Below, piece after piece: positions 47,201-56,821 of a DNA stretch of 64,000 bases. The first letter of the stretch is position 1, and each line of letters opens with the position of its first letter. Made by a program: the position numbers and the translations under genes. The stretch is taken from the NCBI GenBank assembly GCA_030272585.1, contig BSYQ01000011.1:2542001-2606000 (forward strand), in the 5' to 3' direction. Source of the stretch: Bryopsis sp. KO-2023 (lineage: Eukaryota > Chlorophyta > Ulvophyceae > Bryopsidales > Bryopsidaceae). Below the pieces are notes generated by a model that was given only the letters and a program-made list of their open reading frames with translations, was not told where the DNA came from and did not search any database.

Positions 47201-49298
47201 CCATCTCACGAACTACCAACAAAATAGGTTTTATTGAGGTATCTTTCAACTTCCTTTTAACCTGTGGTATCGAGAGTAGAGATGCAACCTGCTTGTGCGG
47301 AATATCTTTACCCGTAGCTTTGGGTAATAATCCCTGACGAAGCAATATTCGTTGATGGGATGAAGTCGTTAAAGCGCACTTCTTTTCAAAGAAGTCTAAA
47401 ACCGCTTTACGCTTCTGCAACCACGTATCACCAAGAATAATATCAAACCGATCTAGAAGATCCAACACCAAACAATCAAGCTTCTCTCGATAGCCTTGAA
47501 TTTTCAGTGTGATCTTTGTCTCTCCCATTATATCAATATTATCCCCATTTGCCAACTCAGCCTGTGATCCAACGGTAGCTCGATAAGCTATCCCATTTTG
47601 TTCACAAAACTGTTTGGACAGGAAGGCTAATCCTTTAGCTCCTGAGTCCAAAAGACAATGGGCTGGGATTCCACTCAAGAGGCCCTCAAAATGCATTGCA
47701 AGCTTATCTTGCGTGAGAAGCTCTGTTGCTTCCTCTGGCATTTTGGGTACGGGTGGATCATAGAACACATTCACGGGCCAAGGAATGCCAGGAAGTCTTT
47801 TCCGACTTTTCCCCTTTTTGGCTGTGAATAAAACTGTTCCCTTCTTGTATTGTGCAATCAATCTCATTGAGGTCAAGGCTGGATGCAACTCTTTAGACCT
47901 TGCTGGAACCAAAATGCAACAAGAAGTATCATGGGGAGATCTCTTCTTTGCGAGAAGATAGTGATCGAGATATTTGTTGATATCCTTGAAAGGAGGATTC
48001 AACCACACATGCTGTCCACCTAAATCTCTTTCCAGAAATTCAGAAGGTGTGCAAAATGTATTACATAAGGCACTGTTCACATCCGAACACCCATCCAACG
48101 TAAATACGCGGCCTGAAAGTGTCTCAAGACGTTGGAACTCCGCCCTTGTAATTCCTTGGTGAGAATCTTCTCTCTCATCCCTAAATTCCACAGAAGATTT
48201 CATTTCTTCACTCTTTTGACTTTTGGTCAAGATTGGTGCAAGAAAAGCATCACAATCAATGTCCATTGGGTCAATTGTGGAATGTGGATTCAGATTCTTC
48301 TGATCTCTCAACTGTGTCCACTCAAGTGGGACTTCACAAGAACTGAGGTTCACCTTTTTCGACTGACCACACTTATGGCCTCTTGCCCATGGTTCCCCAC
48401 AGAACCAGCATAAGCCAGCTTTCTTGCGAGCCTCCCTCTCACTCTCGGTCAACCGTACCACCGGTCTTCGTGAGGGCTGAGTGCCACTTTGAGCTTTAAG
48501 CCTTGGTTGCTTAGGCTGATGCCTCTTCTTACTTCCTTTGGCTGGATCTGAGAAGGTAGTTTCCATACCTCTCTTTTTAGCCTTCCGGTCCGTAGTTTTC
48601 AACGGAAAACGAGCATCGTGACCCGGGGCTTTAGCCAACACATACGTTCGCAAGGCTGAGTAGCTTCTCCATTCCCGACCAAGTGTATCAGTCTCCACTT
48701 GTTTGCACAAGTGTGGATGGAGGCCCCTCAGAAGGATCCAACACTTGGTAGTGTCGTCCATTGGCTCTTTTCGCATTGCTAAGTGAGCATCCACAAAGCG
48801 TACGAAGCCAGGAGTATCGACCTTCTGGTCAATATGATCCTTGCAGGAAGTAAGGGCATTATTTATGGAGTAATCTGTGGCAAGATCTCCAAATGTGCCA
48901 TCTTCCAGGACTTGGCAGAATTTTTCCCAAGATAAAGACCCGTCCTCGAGTTCTTCCTTGGGTACCCTGGCCAATAAATGTCGGCGGGGTTTTGATCCGA
49001 GGAAAGTAGGTGCAATCACTCCCCACTCCTCTCTTGGGACTTTTGCTGCCCTGAAGTACATGGCTAACTCCAAACGGAATTCTGGCCACGGGACTTTGCC
49101 CTGGTACTTTTCAGGTTTATCAGCAGTCACTCTTCTGGTTTTGCCCAGGCTAGCATCTTTCTCTTCTTTGGTCACTTCAGACCTGAGAGTGCTAGGGGAC
49201 TGTGGTCCCTCTGTTCTTTCACTTGGAGAGTCCTCATTGACTTCATCCAGAACAGACCCTTCTTCTAAGGCAAGTACCTCTTGTTCTTCTTGACTCAT
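44202..49298 (-). CDS. Gag-Pol polyprotein with a Dam-like methyltransferase domain and chromodomain
   Basis: One frame of 1698 residues (approximate positions given). Gag is followed by a zinc knuckle at ~298 (CWFCGEPWARGHKC). An unusual block at ~385-500 follows: FTLDGCSDVNSALC...HVWLNPPF...CCILVPARS. It resembles phage-type DNA N6-adenine methyltransferases with the NPPF catalytic motif. Protease: LLDSGA. Reverse transcriptase: CIDYRGLNKVT, SLDLRAGYWQ, YLDD. RNase H: ITDASNNAIGAVL and a later TDH. Integrase: HHCC zinc finger (CDSCQRHKG) and D,D,E in SMDFV, TDRDPRF and DGQTEAMN. A GPF module and a chromodomain (FLVKWVGYGHEHNSWEP) close the protein. The start is the first ATG; two upstream in-frame codons lack one. 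No stop or frameshift is seen. Confidence 0.94.
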   Translation of the reverse strand: MSQEEQEVLALEEGSVLDEVNEDSPSERTEGPQSPSTLRSEVTKEEKDASLGKTRRVTADKPEKYQGKVPWPEFRLELAMYFRAAKVPREEWGVIAPTFLGSKPRRHLLARVPKEELEDGSLSWEKFCQVLEDGTFGDLATDYSINNALTSCKDHIDQKVDTPGFVRFVDAHLAMRKEPMDDTTKCWILLRGLHPHLCKQVETDTLGREWRSYSALRTYVLAKAPGHDARFPLKTTDRKAKKRGMETTFSDPAKGSKKRHQPKQPRLKAQSGTQPSRRPVVRLTESEREARKKAGLCWFCGEPWARGHKCGQSKKVNLSSCEVPLEWTQLRDQKNLNPHSTIDPMDIDCDAFLAPILTKSQKSEEMKSSVEFRDEREDSHQGITRAEFQRLETLSGRVFTLDGCSDVNSALCNTFCTPSEFLERDLGGQHVWLNPPFKDINKYLDHYLLAKKRSPHDTSCCILVPARSKELHPALTSMRLIAQYKKGTVLFTAKKGKSRKRLPGIPWPVNVFYDPPVPKMPEEATELLTQDKLAMHFEGLLSGIPAHCLLDSGAKGLAFLSKQFCEQNGIAYRATVGSQAELANGDNIDIMGETKITLKIQGYREKLDCLVLDLLDRFDIILGDTWLQKRKAVLDFFEKKCALTTSSHQRILLRQGLLPKATGKDIPHKQVASLLSIPQVKRKLKDTSIKPILLVVREMEEISSHLKLADETSESDKVPEEQMEALLKDFDDLFISGLAEYPPERAVAADIPLVEGTRPVNRPLFRYTPAERKEIEDQLSELLSKKLIQPSASPWGAPVLFVPKKDGGFRMCIDYRGLNKVTIKNQFPIPRIDDLLDQLQGARCFTSLDLRAGYWQMRVKEEDIPKTAFKTPFGLFEYRVLPMGLTNAPAVFQTLMNHVFQGMIGKYVLIYLDDILIYSKTPEEHVAHVRAVMQRLREHKLFLKKSKCDFNKTELHYLGFIVGRKGISVDPRKTNKVREWPHPQGVHDLRSFLGLANYFRKFVQGYSSLASPLTDLLKKQQTWDWTSACEAAFEGVKKALTEAPCLAMPDFTKPFEVITDASNNAIGAVLLQEGHPIAYESRKLTGPQLNWSTSDQEMYATVYALQLWRCYLADGKFKVITDHSPNTFFHSQSTLNRRQVRWLALLHEFQFEWEYRPGRVNVADPLSRIPSCSPSIGVLCETGRSRGLVSSRRDSVDPSPPQGYYTQLIDRLTEGYTKDPWYDTLEAAQVLQYQDGYWWNGNVLAVPNFGTLRQDIIHDCHSTVYSGHFGVAKTLRQIKRHFWWPQMEDHIRSYVQGCDSCQRHKGRRRKPQGPLKPLSVPNAQWENVSMDFVTHLPSSSGAGYDAILVFVDMLTKMVHLAATRTDCGAAEAANLFVNHVFKAHGMPKKLVTDRDPRFVSHFFRELCDKWEISQALSSAYHPETDGQTEAMNKVMQDTLRHFVGPSQRNWADLLPVVEFAINNSRSEATGETPFFLNYGKDPWTALTAQIPRKGPKQVAVPEVQKMTSEIREGIVEAKKRLQAAQQRYKAQADRHRAPVEIKVGDLVLLDARNLRLKHPGSRKLTPKWVGPFPIERQINEVAFKIKLPDTLPIHPVFHASLLKPYWAKGTVQPPPPIEIEGDLEWEVERILDRRERRRGKKCYTEFLVKWVGYGHEHNSWEPEQNVVHARELVDEFHQSQAQSIVPPRTIRRRSQAKV

Positions 49299-49630
49299 GG
49301 TCACTTTTTATTTTGGTTTCCTTTGGACACAAACCCAACACAGCAAAACACTGGAAATTTGCCCAAAATTCTGAAACCCAACTTTTATCGCTTCACTAGC
49401 CCCTCGAGGACCTCTTGGGTCTCCTCGAACTCACAGAACTAGCTTTCCAACGATTCAGAAAACAAACCCTAACTTTGTCGGGCTGTAACTTTCCACTGAC
49501 AACTCCGATTGACCTCAAACAAGTTCCAAACGAAGCGTCGTGTTCTCGGCTTACTGTTAGACTCCTGTTTCGTCCAATTCCGAGTTGTTATGGCGTACTT
49601 ATGCGTCAAAACGTGACGCGCTCTCTTCCT

Positions 49631-49642
49631 GCTCCGAAACCA
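49631..49642 (-). other. Primer-binding site of the chromovirus
   Basis: Two bases inside the 5' LTR the coding strand reads TGGTTTCGGAGC. It resembles the initiator-Met tRNA primer site TGGTATCAGAGC with two differences. The priming tRNA is therefore uncertain. Confidence 0.65.
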
Positions 49643-49644
49643 AC

Positions 49645-49880
49645 TGTTACAAAAACCTCCCAGAACCCTCCCTCGAAGCCTCCTTAACCCATCAAACCCC
49701 CACTCATTGATGGGACCCTTGACTAATGTCATTAGGGCGAGGCACCAGGGTTCTTGAGCTATAGGATCTCCTATTGGGATCCTATGGACCTTAAGCTCTG
49801 ACTAGGCTATCACTAGTGCCCATAGCTAGTCTGTAGCTCCAGCTAGTGCTTACTAGACATCTCGGTGATCACTTGTAACA
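49645..49880 (-). repeat. 5' LTR of the chromovirus
   Basis: 236 bp; same as the 3' LTR. It should carry the element's promoter, though no TATA box is assigned. Confidence 0.95.
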
Positions 49881-49934
49881 AACATAGATTAAAAGCCCCC
49901 TTTTATAAAAAGAGTTCCATTTTTTTTTTGGCAA

Positions 49935-50960
49935 TCATGCCCTCACCCGCATTCGTATTTTCACCAAGTCCTCATGGCTCAACAGCCACACCAGCAACAC
50001 CGCCATCAAACCAAACAAAACCACCCCACCCAACGTGAAACGATCCTTGGTGGCCTGCGGCAGCTGGGAATCCGAAAACATCACACCGGCATAGCCCAAT
50101 GCCATCAATGCCACCAGCAGAAACGTGGTCTGTACGAACATACAAACATGCGACATGTTTTTTGTGGATTTTACAGCATTTTTTTATATTTTTTTCCAAA
50201 AAAAAAAAAATAGGAAACATAGTTTTTTTTTCAGACTCACTCATGACGGATGTCCAGGCATAGCCCAGTTCGAATCGCTCATAAATGAAACCGAAACGAT
50301 TCAAGGCTGAGGGGTCGATTTCCTGGTGTGGAGTCTCGTCAAAATGTAGGCTGTGAAAACCAGATAGCCAGCACCGCCATGACTGACAGCACTTTGTATT
50401 GAGTGGAGGAGCATTCGACGTCCAAACACGCGCTCATCACTTGAACCCCTCCCTTAATCATGGCAATGCAGAACATCGAAGCAATATCTGAAGTTTTGAA
50501 AAAGAAACAAAACAAAAGACAAAAAAAAACTGTGAAAGTACGTAACTTCGGTTGGGGTCGTACGTTTTTTTTATGCTTTATTTGGACGTGCATATCATCA
50601 GTATGTTCGAAAACAATTACCAAAGTTTTTCAGAAAGGAATGATACAGCCGATGGGATTGATTCCACCGGGGGTTTCTTTTTTCACTTTCTCATCGAGCG
50701 AAGGATCCAAGTGCAGCGCTCCCCAGAAAACACTGTGGCAGGCTGTGCCTTAAATTCCCACCTAAAATTTCGATCGCTCCGGAAACCCGGTTTTGGAATG
50801 GGCGGCTGTGTGCCACCTTCGCAGGTGGCCCCACTGTTGACAAGTAGCACCCTTCCAGCCATGACTGTGAAAATATCCAGGAAAGCACTCGCACGCCTCC
50901 GCACTGGTTGCACCCTCCACTTTGGTCCCAGTGTTGTCTGTCCATCCATGCCAATGTTAC
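49935..50960 (-). pseudogene. Decayed C-terminal part of a second beta-helix/ephrin-like membrane protein
   Basis: Pieces on the minus strand match the architecture of the gene at 19.4-25.7 kb: Cys-rich segment (EACECFPGYF, then ATCEGGTQPPIPKPGF in another frame), LDVECSSTQYKVLSVMAVLAI, then LNRFGFIYERFELGYAWTSVM and a last exon TTFLLVALMALGYAGVMFSD to the stop at 49935. RFGFIYERF parallels YGFLYRAY of the intact paralogue. The Cys-rich part changes frame near 50830 without a plausible intron, and a second frame change lies near 50370. No signal peptide or GGAI repeats are found nearby. Probably a truncated, frameshifted relic; some exons could still be expressed. Confidence 0.6.
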
Positions 50961-51416
50961 TTATACCCTCTTTGTTTTTGGATAACTTTTGAAAAGCTTC
51001 CCCTTTCCCCCCCCAACCCCTATCCCATCCTGCTCAGTATGATTGTACACTTTTTTCGGGCCCAATTTCGCCACAAGGAAAGAAAATATTCAAGGTTTTC
51101 AACAGATGAGTTGATATTCAATCACCACCTGTTTCAAGAATTACATTTAAATTTTGAAATGAAAATAATTCTGTTATCGTCGAACGGAACCATACCTGGG
51201 CATTCGAAAATCGAACGGAGGGAAAGAAAAATGACAGCAAGAAGATCCCTTGCGGGGGTTTTTAGATTAGCAGCAAGAAAAATTACATGAAAAGTGTGAT
51301 CAAAACAAGTGAAAGAAGCGAGGGGGAGAGCAAATTTCGTTTTGTTCTTTTTTGTAAAAGATGTAACGCTCCAAAAACAAAGTGGAGAAAGTTTCGATTC
51401 AAAAAAAGTCTCTTAC

Positions 51417-52924
51417 CAGTTCCTTTTCCTGGTCCTCGAATTTTCCGCTTTCTCGCAAAACCTCGAAACTTAGTTTTTCGCAATCGTCCATGGTGAAATC
51501 GAGGGCAAAAGAAATTCAAAAAGCTCCCGCACCGATGATCCCGCCAGTTCTCTTGTTTCGCTTAATTCTGCACAAAACGTTTTCCATTTGAATGTCCAGC
51601 CCATAAGCATCCTTCAAATCAACTGTGGCAGTTCCATGCAAAAAAAACAGGGTTCAATTTTTTATAAGCTCTAGTATTTGATTCACGACGTGTACATGTG
51701 GTGATGAGAAATAATTACCCACACCCAGGAGGATCCGGTGGCCAAAAAAAAAAAAAAAGGTGGAAAAAACATCTTTTAAATCCACAGCTGTTGTGTTTTT
51801 CCTCAAAAAATATTGATTGCTGAGGTAAGGGATTATTTGTATAATCGAGGAAAAAAAAGGTACAGGATATTGGCTGTAATGGCAGTCACCAGAAACTACT
51901 TTTCAAGAATAGTAAGCAGGGAATCGATTTGAGAACGGGGAGAAAATCCTTGGAAAATTGAAATTAATAAAATACATCCCCTTCAAAACGAAATAAAAAA
52001 ATACAAAGAAACAAAAAAAAAAGCAAAAACTTGCCAAGATGCCAATGCAGAAAATCAAGTACCTGTGTTTATTGTGTCCAATGGGTAATCATCCTCTTCG
52101 AAAAAGAAGTGTTCTGTTGAAATCCCATGCAGTCAAGAGACTCACAACCTGTTAACAAAAAAAAACAGTTAAATATTAAGGCATCAGGAAAACAAAAAGG
52201 TCATATCCTCAAAAAGCGTTAGGCAGCCCCTGTTTCTTATCTTTTTTAAAATTGAAAAAAGAGTAGTAATCATTTGGAATACATAAAAAATCGTTCGATC
52301 ATGAAACGCAAAAATCTACCTTGCAGGGCAGTCCAGCACTTGGGTTTTCACACAGGTTTTCGAAACCAGACAATGGTCGATTCAAATCCAGGTCCTCGAT
52401 CACTGTCGAACAGCTCCCCTAAGGCCTTCTTCCCCAGCAAATCCATTTCTTCTTTGCCTTCTTGTGGAAAAATATATACAGCTTTTCCTGCACACACAAA
52501 ACATGATCCCAAAAAAAACACAAACTGATCAAAATAAATTTCCCATTCGAAAAAACAACTTTTTCAGTTTCACACACACAAAAAAACAAAAGGGTAGACC
52601 TGGAATGCAAAATTTTAGCTCCAGGGGTAAACACCCGTAGTAGTCTTTCATGTAAGTGTCATGCATCGCTGATGGAGCGTTTTTGTCGGCGTACAGTTTG
52701 GAGGGATTGATTTCTTGTTCTAATTTCCAGAAAACCCCCTATCCAAGGAACCCAGCAATCCCCAAGGTGAACAGAATCGTTATGATTGGAAACCTTGCCA
52801 CCACTCGCTGTGAGCGCTCTAGTGGTTCGCTCGCGAGAGGGCTTTGGGGATCCCACGGAGTCGCGACGTTTGCGTTCGTCTTCCCTCTTCGAAAGCAACA
52901 ACTGCTGCTGCATTCGTCGAGCAT
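51417..52924 (-). pseudogene. Decayed Patched/NPC1-like (RND family) gene, N-terminal part
   Basis: Minus-strand segments follow the order of a Patched-family N-terminus. First comes a membrane helix ([20 protein letters not shown]), then FWKLEQEINPSKLYADKNAPS. VYIFPQEGKEEMDLLGKKAL and VIEDLDLNRPLSGFENLCEN follow, then GCESLDCMG, EEDDYPLDTINT, and YGLDIQMENVL...GGIIGAGAF...DCEKLSFEVL. Lesions: in-frame TAG at 52739-52741, frame change near 52400, one-base shift at an A-run 52101-52105 (T-run on the coding strand), in-frame TGA at 51516-51518. No sterol-sensing or later membrane domain is present before the next relic. Patched-family proteins move sterols or lipids across membranes; this copy cannot make one. 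Confidence 0.62.
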
Positions 52925-53649
52925 GCACAGTCAGTGTGCTGGGGGTTTTCGGAGCCCAGGGCTTTTCGACAGGGTTGCCGGAGAGGCTGCAGAAGGCGCT
53001 CCTGCACACTCTCCCTGGATTGGAAAAGTGCAAAATGCTGAGGGCCCATGCTGGTGGAGTACGATTACCTGCCGGTGTATCAATGCAGCCACACGCTAGA
53101 AACCAAAAAAACTTTAGGACCTTTCTTCAGCGGGCAGCTCAATGGAACAAGAGGTGTTTGGATATAAGAATAATGAACAATTTGTTTTTCTTTTTTGAAG
53201 GTTATTCATATGTATGCCTGACAAGGATTTCCAGACTGGCTAGATAAAATCCCACATCCAAGCCAGCAAGCACGCAGTTGGAAAGCCGCTCCTGCTAGAA
53301 GCTTTGTGGGAACTCTGTTCTGGAGATGGTTTTTGCCATCCTATGAAAGTCAAGGAAGAGGTAACAGATGCATGTAAAAAAAAGCCCCAAAAATTGTGAA
53401 GAGGTGTATATTTGGCCACAGAGTCGAATTTGAATTCGACGCATGTACATTGAAATATGGTGCAAGCGGGTGCTGCTTTTTCTGGTTCATTGAATTCTTG
53501 TCGAGTGGGGGATAGGTTGGCGATGTTTTTTTTGCGAGGTTTTTTATTTTTCTTTTATTCTTCCGACAGGTTTATATGGTGCTTGTATGCTAGTTTGACC
53601 ATGATTTGGACAAATGGACACCAAGCAATGATTAAAGTGTGGGTTGTGG

Positions 53650-54773
53650 TGTACAAAGGGACACGAAGAAGCGGCACCTCAGAGCTTGATTGCGGGGATC
53701 AATGCTGCAAGGCAAGCCCAGGGTTTGTCGGAGTTTGAGTTGTACACGGGGCCAACGATTTATCAACGATTTGGCCACAAAAGACCTTCGAGAGCCCTAC
53801 AGGATGTTGACCAGCAGATCGGAATATGGTTTGATGCTACAGTCAGACAATGCAGACGAAAGGCTGACGCCTCTCGATCGAGAAATTGGCCAGGTGGGAT
53901 GATGTTCAATGGGAAAAATTCCAAACCAAACAGGTAAGTGTGGTGGCCGATGGAAAAGTTTTGAGTTTTTGTTCGAAAGGCAATCCGACTGCTTAACCGA
54001 TCGGAAAGAGATCTTTGAGGTGTATTGGGGATTTAGCGTAAATGAGGGTTGATCTGAAAAGGGGGAGGGGTAGCGACAGTCCAAACCTTTTTTATTCTTC
54101 ATTCAATCAACGTGATTTTGGTTTCTGTTGCCAACAGGACAGAATGGCAAAGCCTCCACCAAAGGCTGCAGCCGCTCCTCGTGTTTGGTCACTTTGGAGG
54201 AATTGCTGAGGTGGCTTCATGTGCACCCTGGGATTGTGGATGAGTATGACATGGGCCCTCCTGTGGTGAACTTCCGGTACTGCATCCTGATGCATTGTGG
54301 TTGTGTTGCTTTTGTTGAGATTGCTGGGCTGTTTTCATTTTTGCCCTTGCAATGGAGAGCCAACCAACCAGGTTGTAAGGGTTGGATTTGGTGGGTTTCA
54401 TCTTGTGTGCAGAGCGAAGCTTTGAATCACTTGGAGGAGTCTGTGGAGATCAACACAAAATACGAAGGTTTCATCAAGCGCCAGAAGAAACATTTGGAAA
54501 AGTGCAGGGGAAGAGGGGGAAAAAGATTCCTGACAACATTGACGACTCGACCATTCAAACGCTGTCGATGGAGGCTGGAGAGAGACTGCAAAAGGTTGGA
54601 TCCGATTGCACCTTTGGGACTGCCGGGTCAAGGCCAGAAGACTTTCAGCGGGGAGAACCATTCAGAGGGGAGCCACGATTTCTCGATCCTGACATGGAGC
54701 AGTTGGGCCCTGGTTTGGGTCCTGACTCTGACAGGATTTGGGTGAATTTCTGGGATGGGTCGGAGGACTGAAC
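53650..54773 (+). pseudogene. Decayed C-terminal part of MnmG/MTO1 (tRNA uridine-modification) gene
   Basis: Plus-strand segments match the C-terminal half of MnmG (GidA), the organelle/bacterial enzyme that modifies wobble uridine with MnmE. They read [20 protein letters not shown], then in another frame [20 protein letters not shown] and [18 protein letters not shown] further exon gives TLEELLRW, then EINTKYEGFIKRQ and, in yet another frame, KKIPDNIDDSTIQTLSMEAGERL. Frame changes fall near 53765 and in a G/A-rich run near 54510. The FAD-binding N-terminal half is missing. Interpreted as a truncated pseudogene. Confidence 0.62.
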
Positions 54774-54779
54774 ATGAAA

Positions 54780-56090
54780 TTAGATATTCAGATATTCCTT
54801 CTCGGTTTTGTTTTCGAGTTTGCTTTAAATGATGAGAATGTGCAGGAATAGCAGTCTTTTGGTGCACTTGGAAATGCAGTACAGACTAGAAAAGAAAGAA
54901 ACAGAGCGACTCTGTCAGCCACAGAAAAGTGTATGTTTTGCTTCGCCTGCCAATAGTTTCGTCCAGCAGTTTATCTTGATTTCTTGGGATTCTTTGCGTC
55001 AACAAATTTCTTGTCTCAGGTGACATGGGATTGTATTTTCGGGTAGGAGCAAAGAGCTTTTGCAGAGGTACCTTTTTGCTTATTGGTGGGATATTTAGCC
55101 CAGTGACGCTGATTTGGAAAGATGGCACCAGTTGCAAGTGGTTTCTTTTTTTGGAGAGAATGGCAAAAGAGCTTGTTTCTAAATCAAGGGAACAACAATA
55201 TTCTGGGAAAAATAAAAGAGAGGATATCCTCGTTTGCTGGCAATCAAATGAAGTGAATCAGGAATTTAGGGTATTGTTTAGTGGGCTTCAAGTACCTTCG
55301 TTGTTGTGTAGAGAATTTTCCAACAATAAAACTGACATCGCCTCTCTTTTCATCGCATAAACGGGGGCACAACATCGCCCAACAGAACATCGCGTAAACG
55401 GTGCCAACTAGTCGCACAGCCGTGCGATGTCGCGCATACTATATGCGCTGTGGATAAAAGATTGTGCGAGGGTGTGTCAAACGTCGCACAGACGGGGTTT
55501 TCCCAAAAAAAACTGTTCGGATGGTGTGATCACAGCAGGTCGTTGATGGGGCGCCTTTCATCTTGCTCCCGGGCTCACCCTCGTCTCAACGCTCGCAGGT
55601 CACTCCGGCGGTGGCCAATGTAGGGCCACCGTCACATCGGAGGCAGGGGAGGAAACTTAAGTCACCGAGTTACTGGGCACCGCGCGACGAGCGCGTGCTC
55701 CACCTTTGAGCTGGATCATCGAACTCATCCCGGATCAGAGATCATTCTTAATCCGCGGGATTAGGATACTGGGAGTGCATCACACTCGGTTACAGTCCTG
55801 ACATGGCGTGTCGGGTCGCTTGATTAGACGGATGTTAAATTTTTCCTCCTGACGTCATTGGTTTCGTGGGGGATCATGCGGGATGATGCGATTTCCAGAC
55901 GCACGTGGATCATCCGATCAGTTGATTTGATCTTGATCCCCGTAATCCAGGATTGAATTTTAGCCCCCGTCGACAGCGAAACGCTGCGCAGCGAGCAGCG
56001 TTTTTCAAGTTGGTGCAACATTTTTCCAGTTATTGGTGTGTGGATTGTGAGTCACCGATTCTGTTTGTGACTTTTCTTGCTGGCGCATCG
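54780..56090. other. Spacer with motif cluster 2, no gene recognised
   Basis: Contains motif cluster 2 (55335-55492) and a GC-richer tract with the palindrome CGCTGCGCAGCG (55983-55994) nested between AACGCTGC and GCAGCGTT. A 111-codon frame at 55025-55360 ends inside the motif cluster and matches nothing I know. Confidence 0.5.
55335..55492. repeat. Cluster 2 of the ACATCGCACAG motif
   Basis: Seven or eight near copies in 158 bp, including ACATCGCG-TAAACGGT at 55387 and the hairpin TCGCAC-AGCC-GTGCGA at 55412-55427. A 44-bp block (55387-55430) aligns without gaps to 43522-43565 in cluster 1. Two more copies lie at about 56473-56515 (ACATTGCACAG and CTGTGCGATGT). Confidence 0.85.
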
Positions 56091-56092
56091 CA

Positions 56093-56440
56093 ATGGGGCG
56101 CATCATTGGCTTGGCGGACGATTCGATAGTTTCCGTTTGGGAGGACGGTTCGATAGGCGAGCTTGGGGATTTTTTGCACTTGGGTTTGAAACGTTCCAAG
56201 AAGGGAGGCTTCGTTCGTCGGTTGCTGACTTCGTCTTTCCGCCGCAGGTGTGCGCGCGATCTCTGGTGCTTGCGTTGGTTTGTTTTGGAGGAAACGACTC
56301 GCAAACGTTTCTGGCGGTATTCTGGGCGCGGGTGGGCTAAGGCGCCCTCTGGAGCAAAGGGGATTGTTTGCACGGCAGACGACTTCTTTTTTCAAACGTT
56401 CCTCTCAACTTTTTGTCCCTCTCTGAGACACTCGCCATGA
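56093..56440 (+). CDS. Hypothetical 115-residue ORF
   Basis: ATG-started frame beginning MGRIIGLADDSIVSVWEDGS, with a basic, Trp/Arg-rich middle (FRRRCARDLWCLRW). No family is recognised, no splice sites are needed, and codon use gives no clear verdict. It may be chance or a leftover 5' exon of the frameshifted exon at 56.82 kb. Confidence 0.2.
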   Translation: MGRIIGLADDSIVSVWEDGSIGELGDFLHLGLKRSKKGGFVRRLLTSSFRRRCARDLWCLRWFVLEETTRKRFWRYSGRGWAKAPSGAKGIVCTADDFFFQTFLSTFCPSLRHSP

Positions 56441-56821
56441 GAGTCGTCGGCCCTGCTCTTGGATGAAAAAGTCGACATTGCACAGAACGCGATTAACATC
56501 TGTGCGATGTAACTCAATTTTTCGTGCACCTTTCCGAGTTTTTTCACGGGATTTACTTGGGGTGTGGTAAATACTTGTCGCATTCAAAACTTCGCGATTC
56601 GCTGCGAGGAAACAACGCTGCTCGTGCCGTGGATGGGAGTTTCCGCTGGTCTCCTTTTGTGGTGCTTACACTTCATCGCACTCCCTCTGCCAGGTTTCCA
56701 TTGGCGGTGCGGAGCAAGAGTATTGTTTGACGGCTGTGAGGTTTTGAGTGTGCGTATTTTTATCGTTTTCTTTTTTTTTTCCCTTGCAACTTCTTTTCAA
56801 TGCGCTGATAGCCGGCCACAC

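Larger units (their letters stand above)
43820..49880 (-). mobile_element. Complete Ty3/gypsy LTR retrotransposon (chromovirus)
   Basis: 6,061-bp element with two 236-bp LTRs, in which I see no difference, bounded by TGTTAC...GTAACA and flanked by the 5-bp duplication AACAT (43815-43819 and 49881-49885). It encodes one long Gag-Pol frame. Domain order protease, RT, RNase H, integrase, chromodomain places it in Ty3/gypsy chromoviruses. Matching LTRs, uninterrupted coding and intact target duplication suggest recent insertion and possible activity. Confidence 0.95.

Noticed and set aside
52656..53099. 147-codon plus-strand frame
   Set aside because: Antisense to the Patched-like relic, which has clear family similarity on the other strand.
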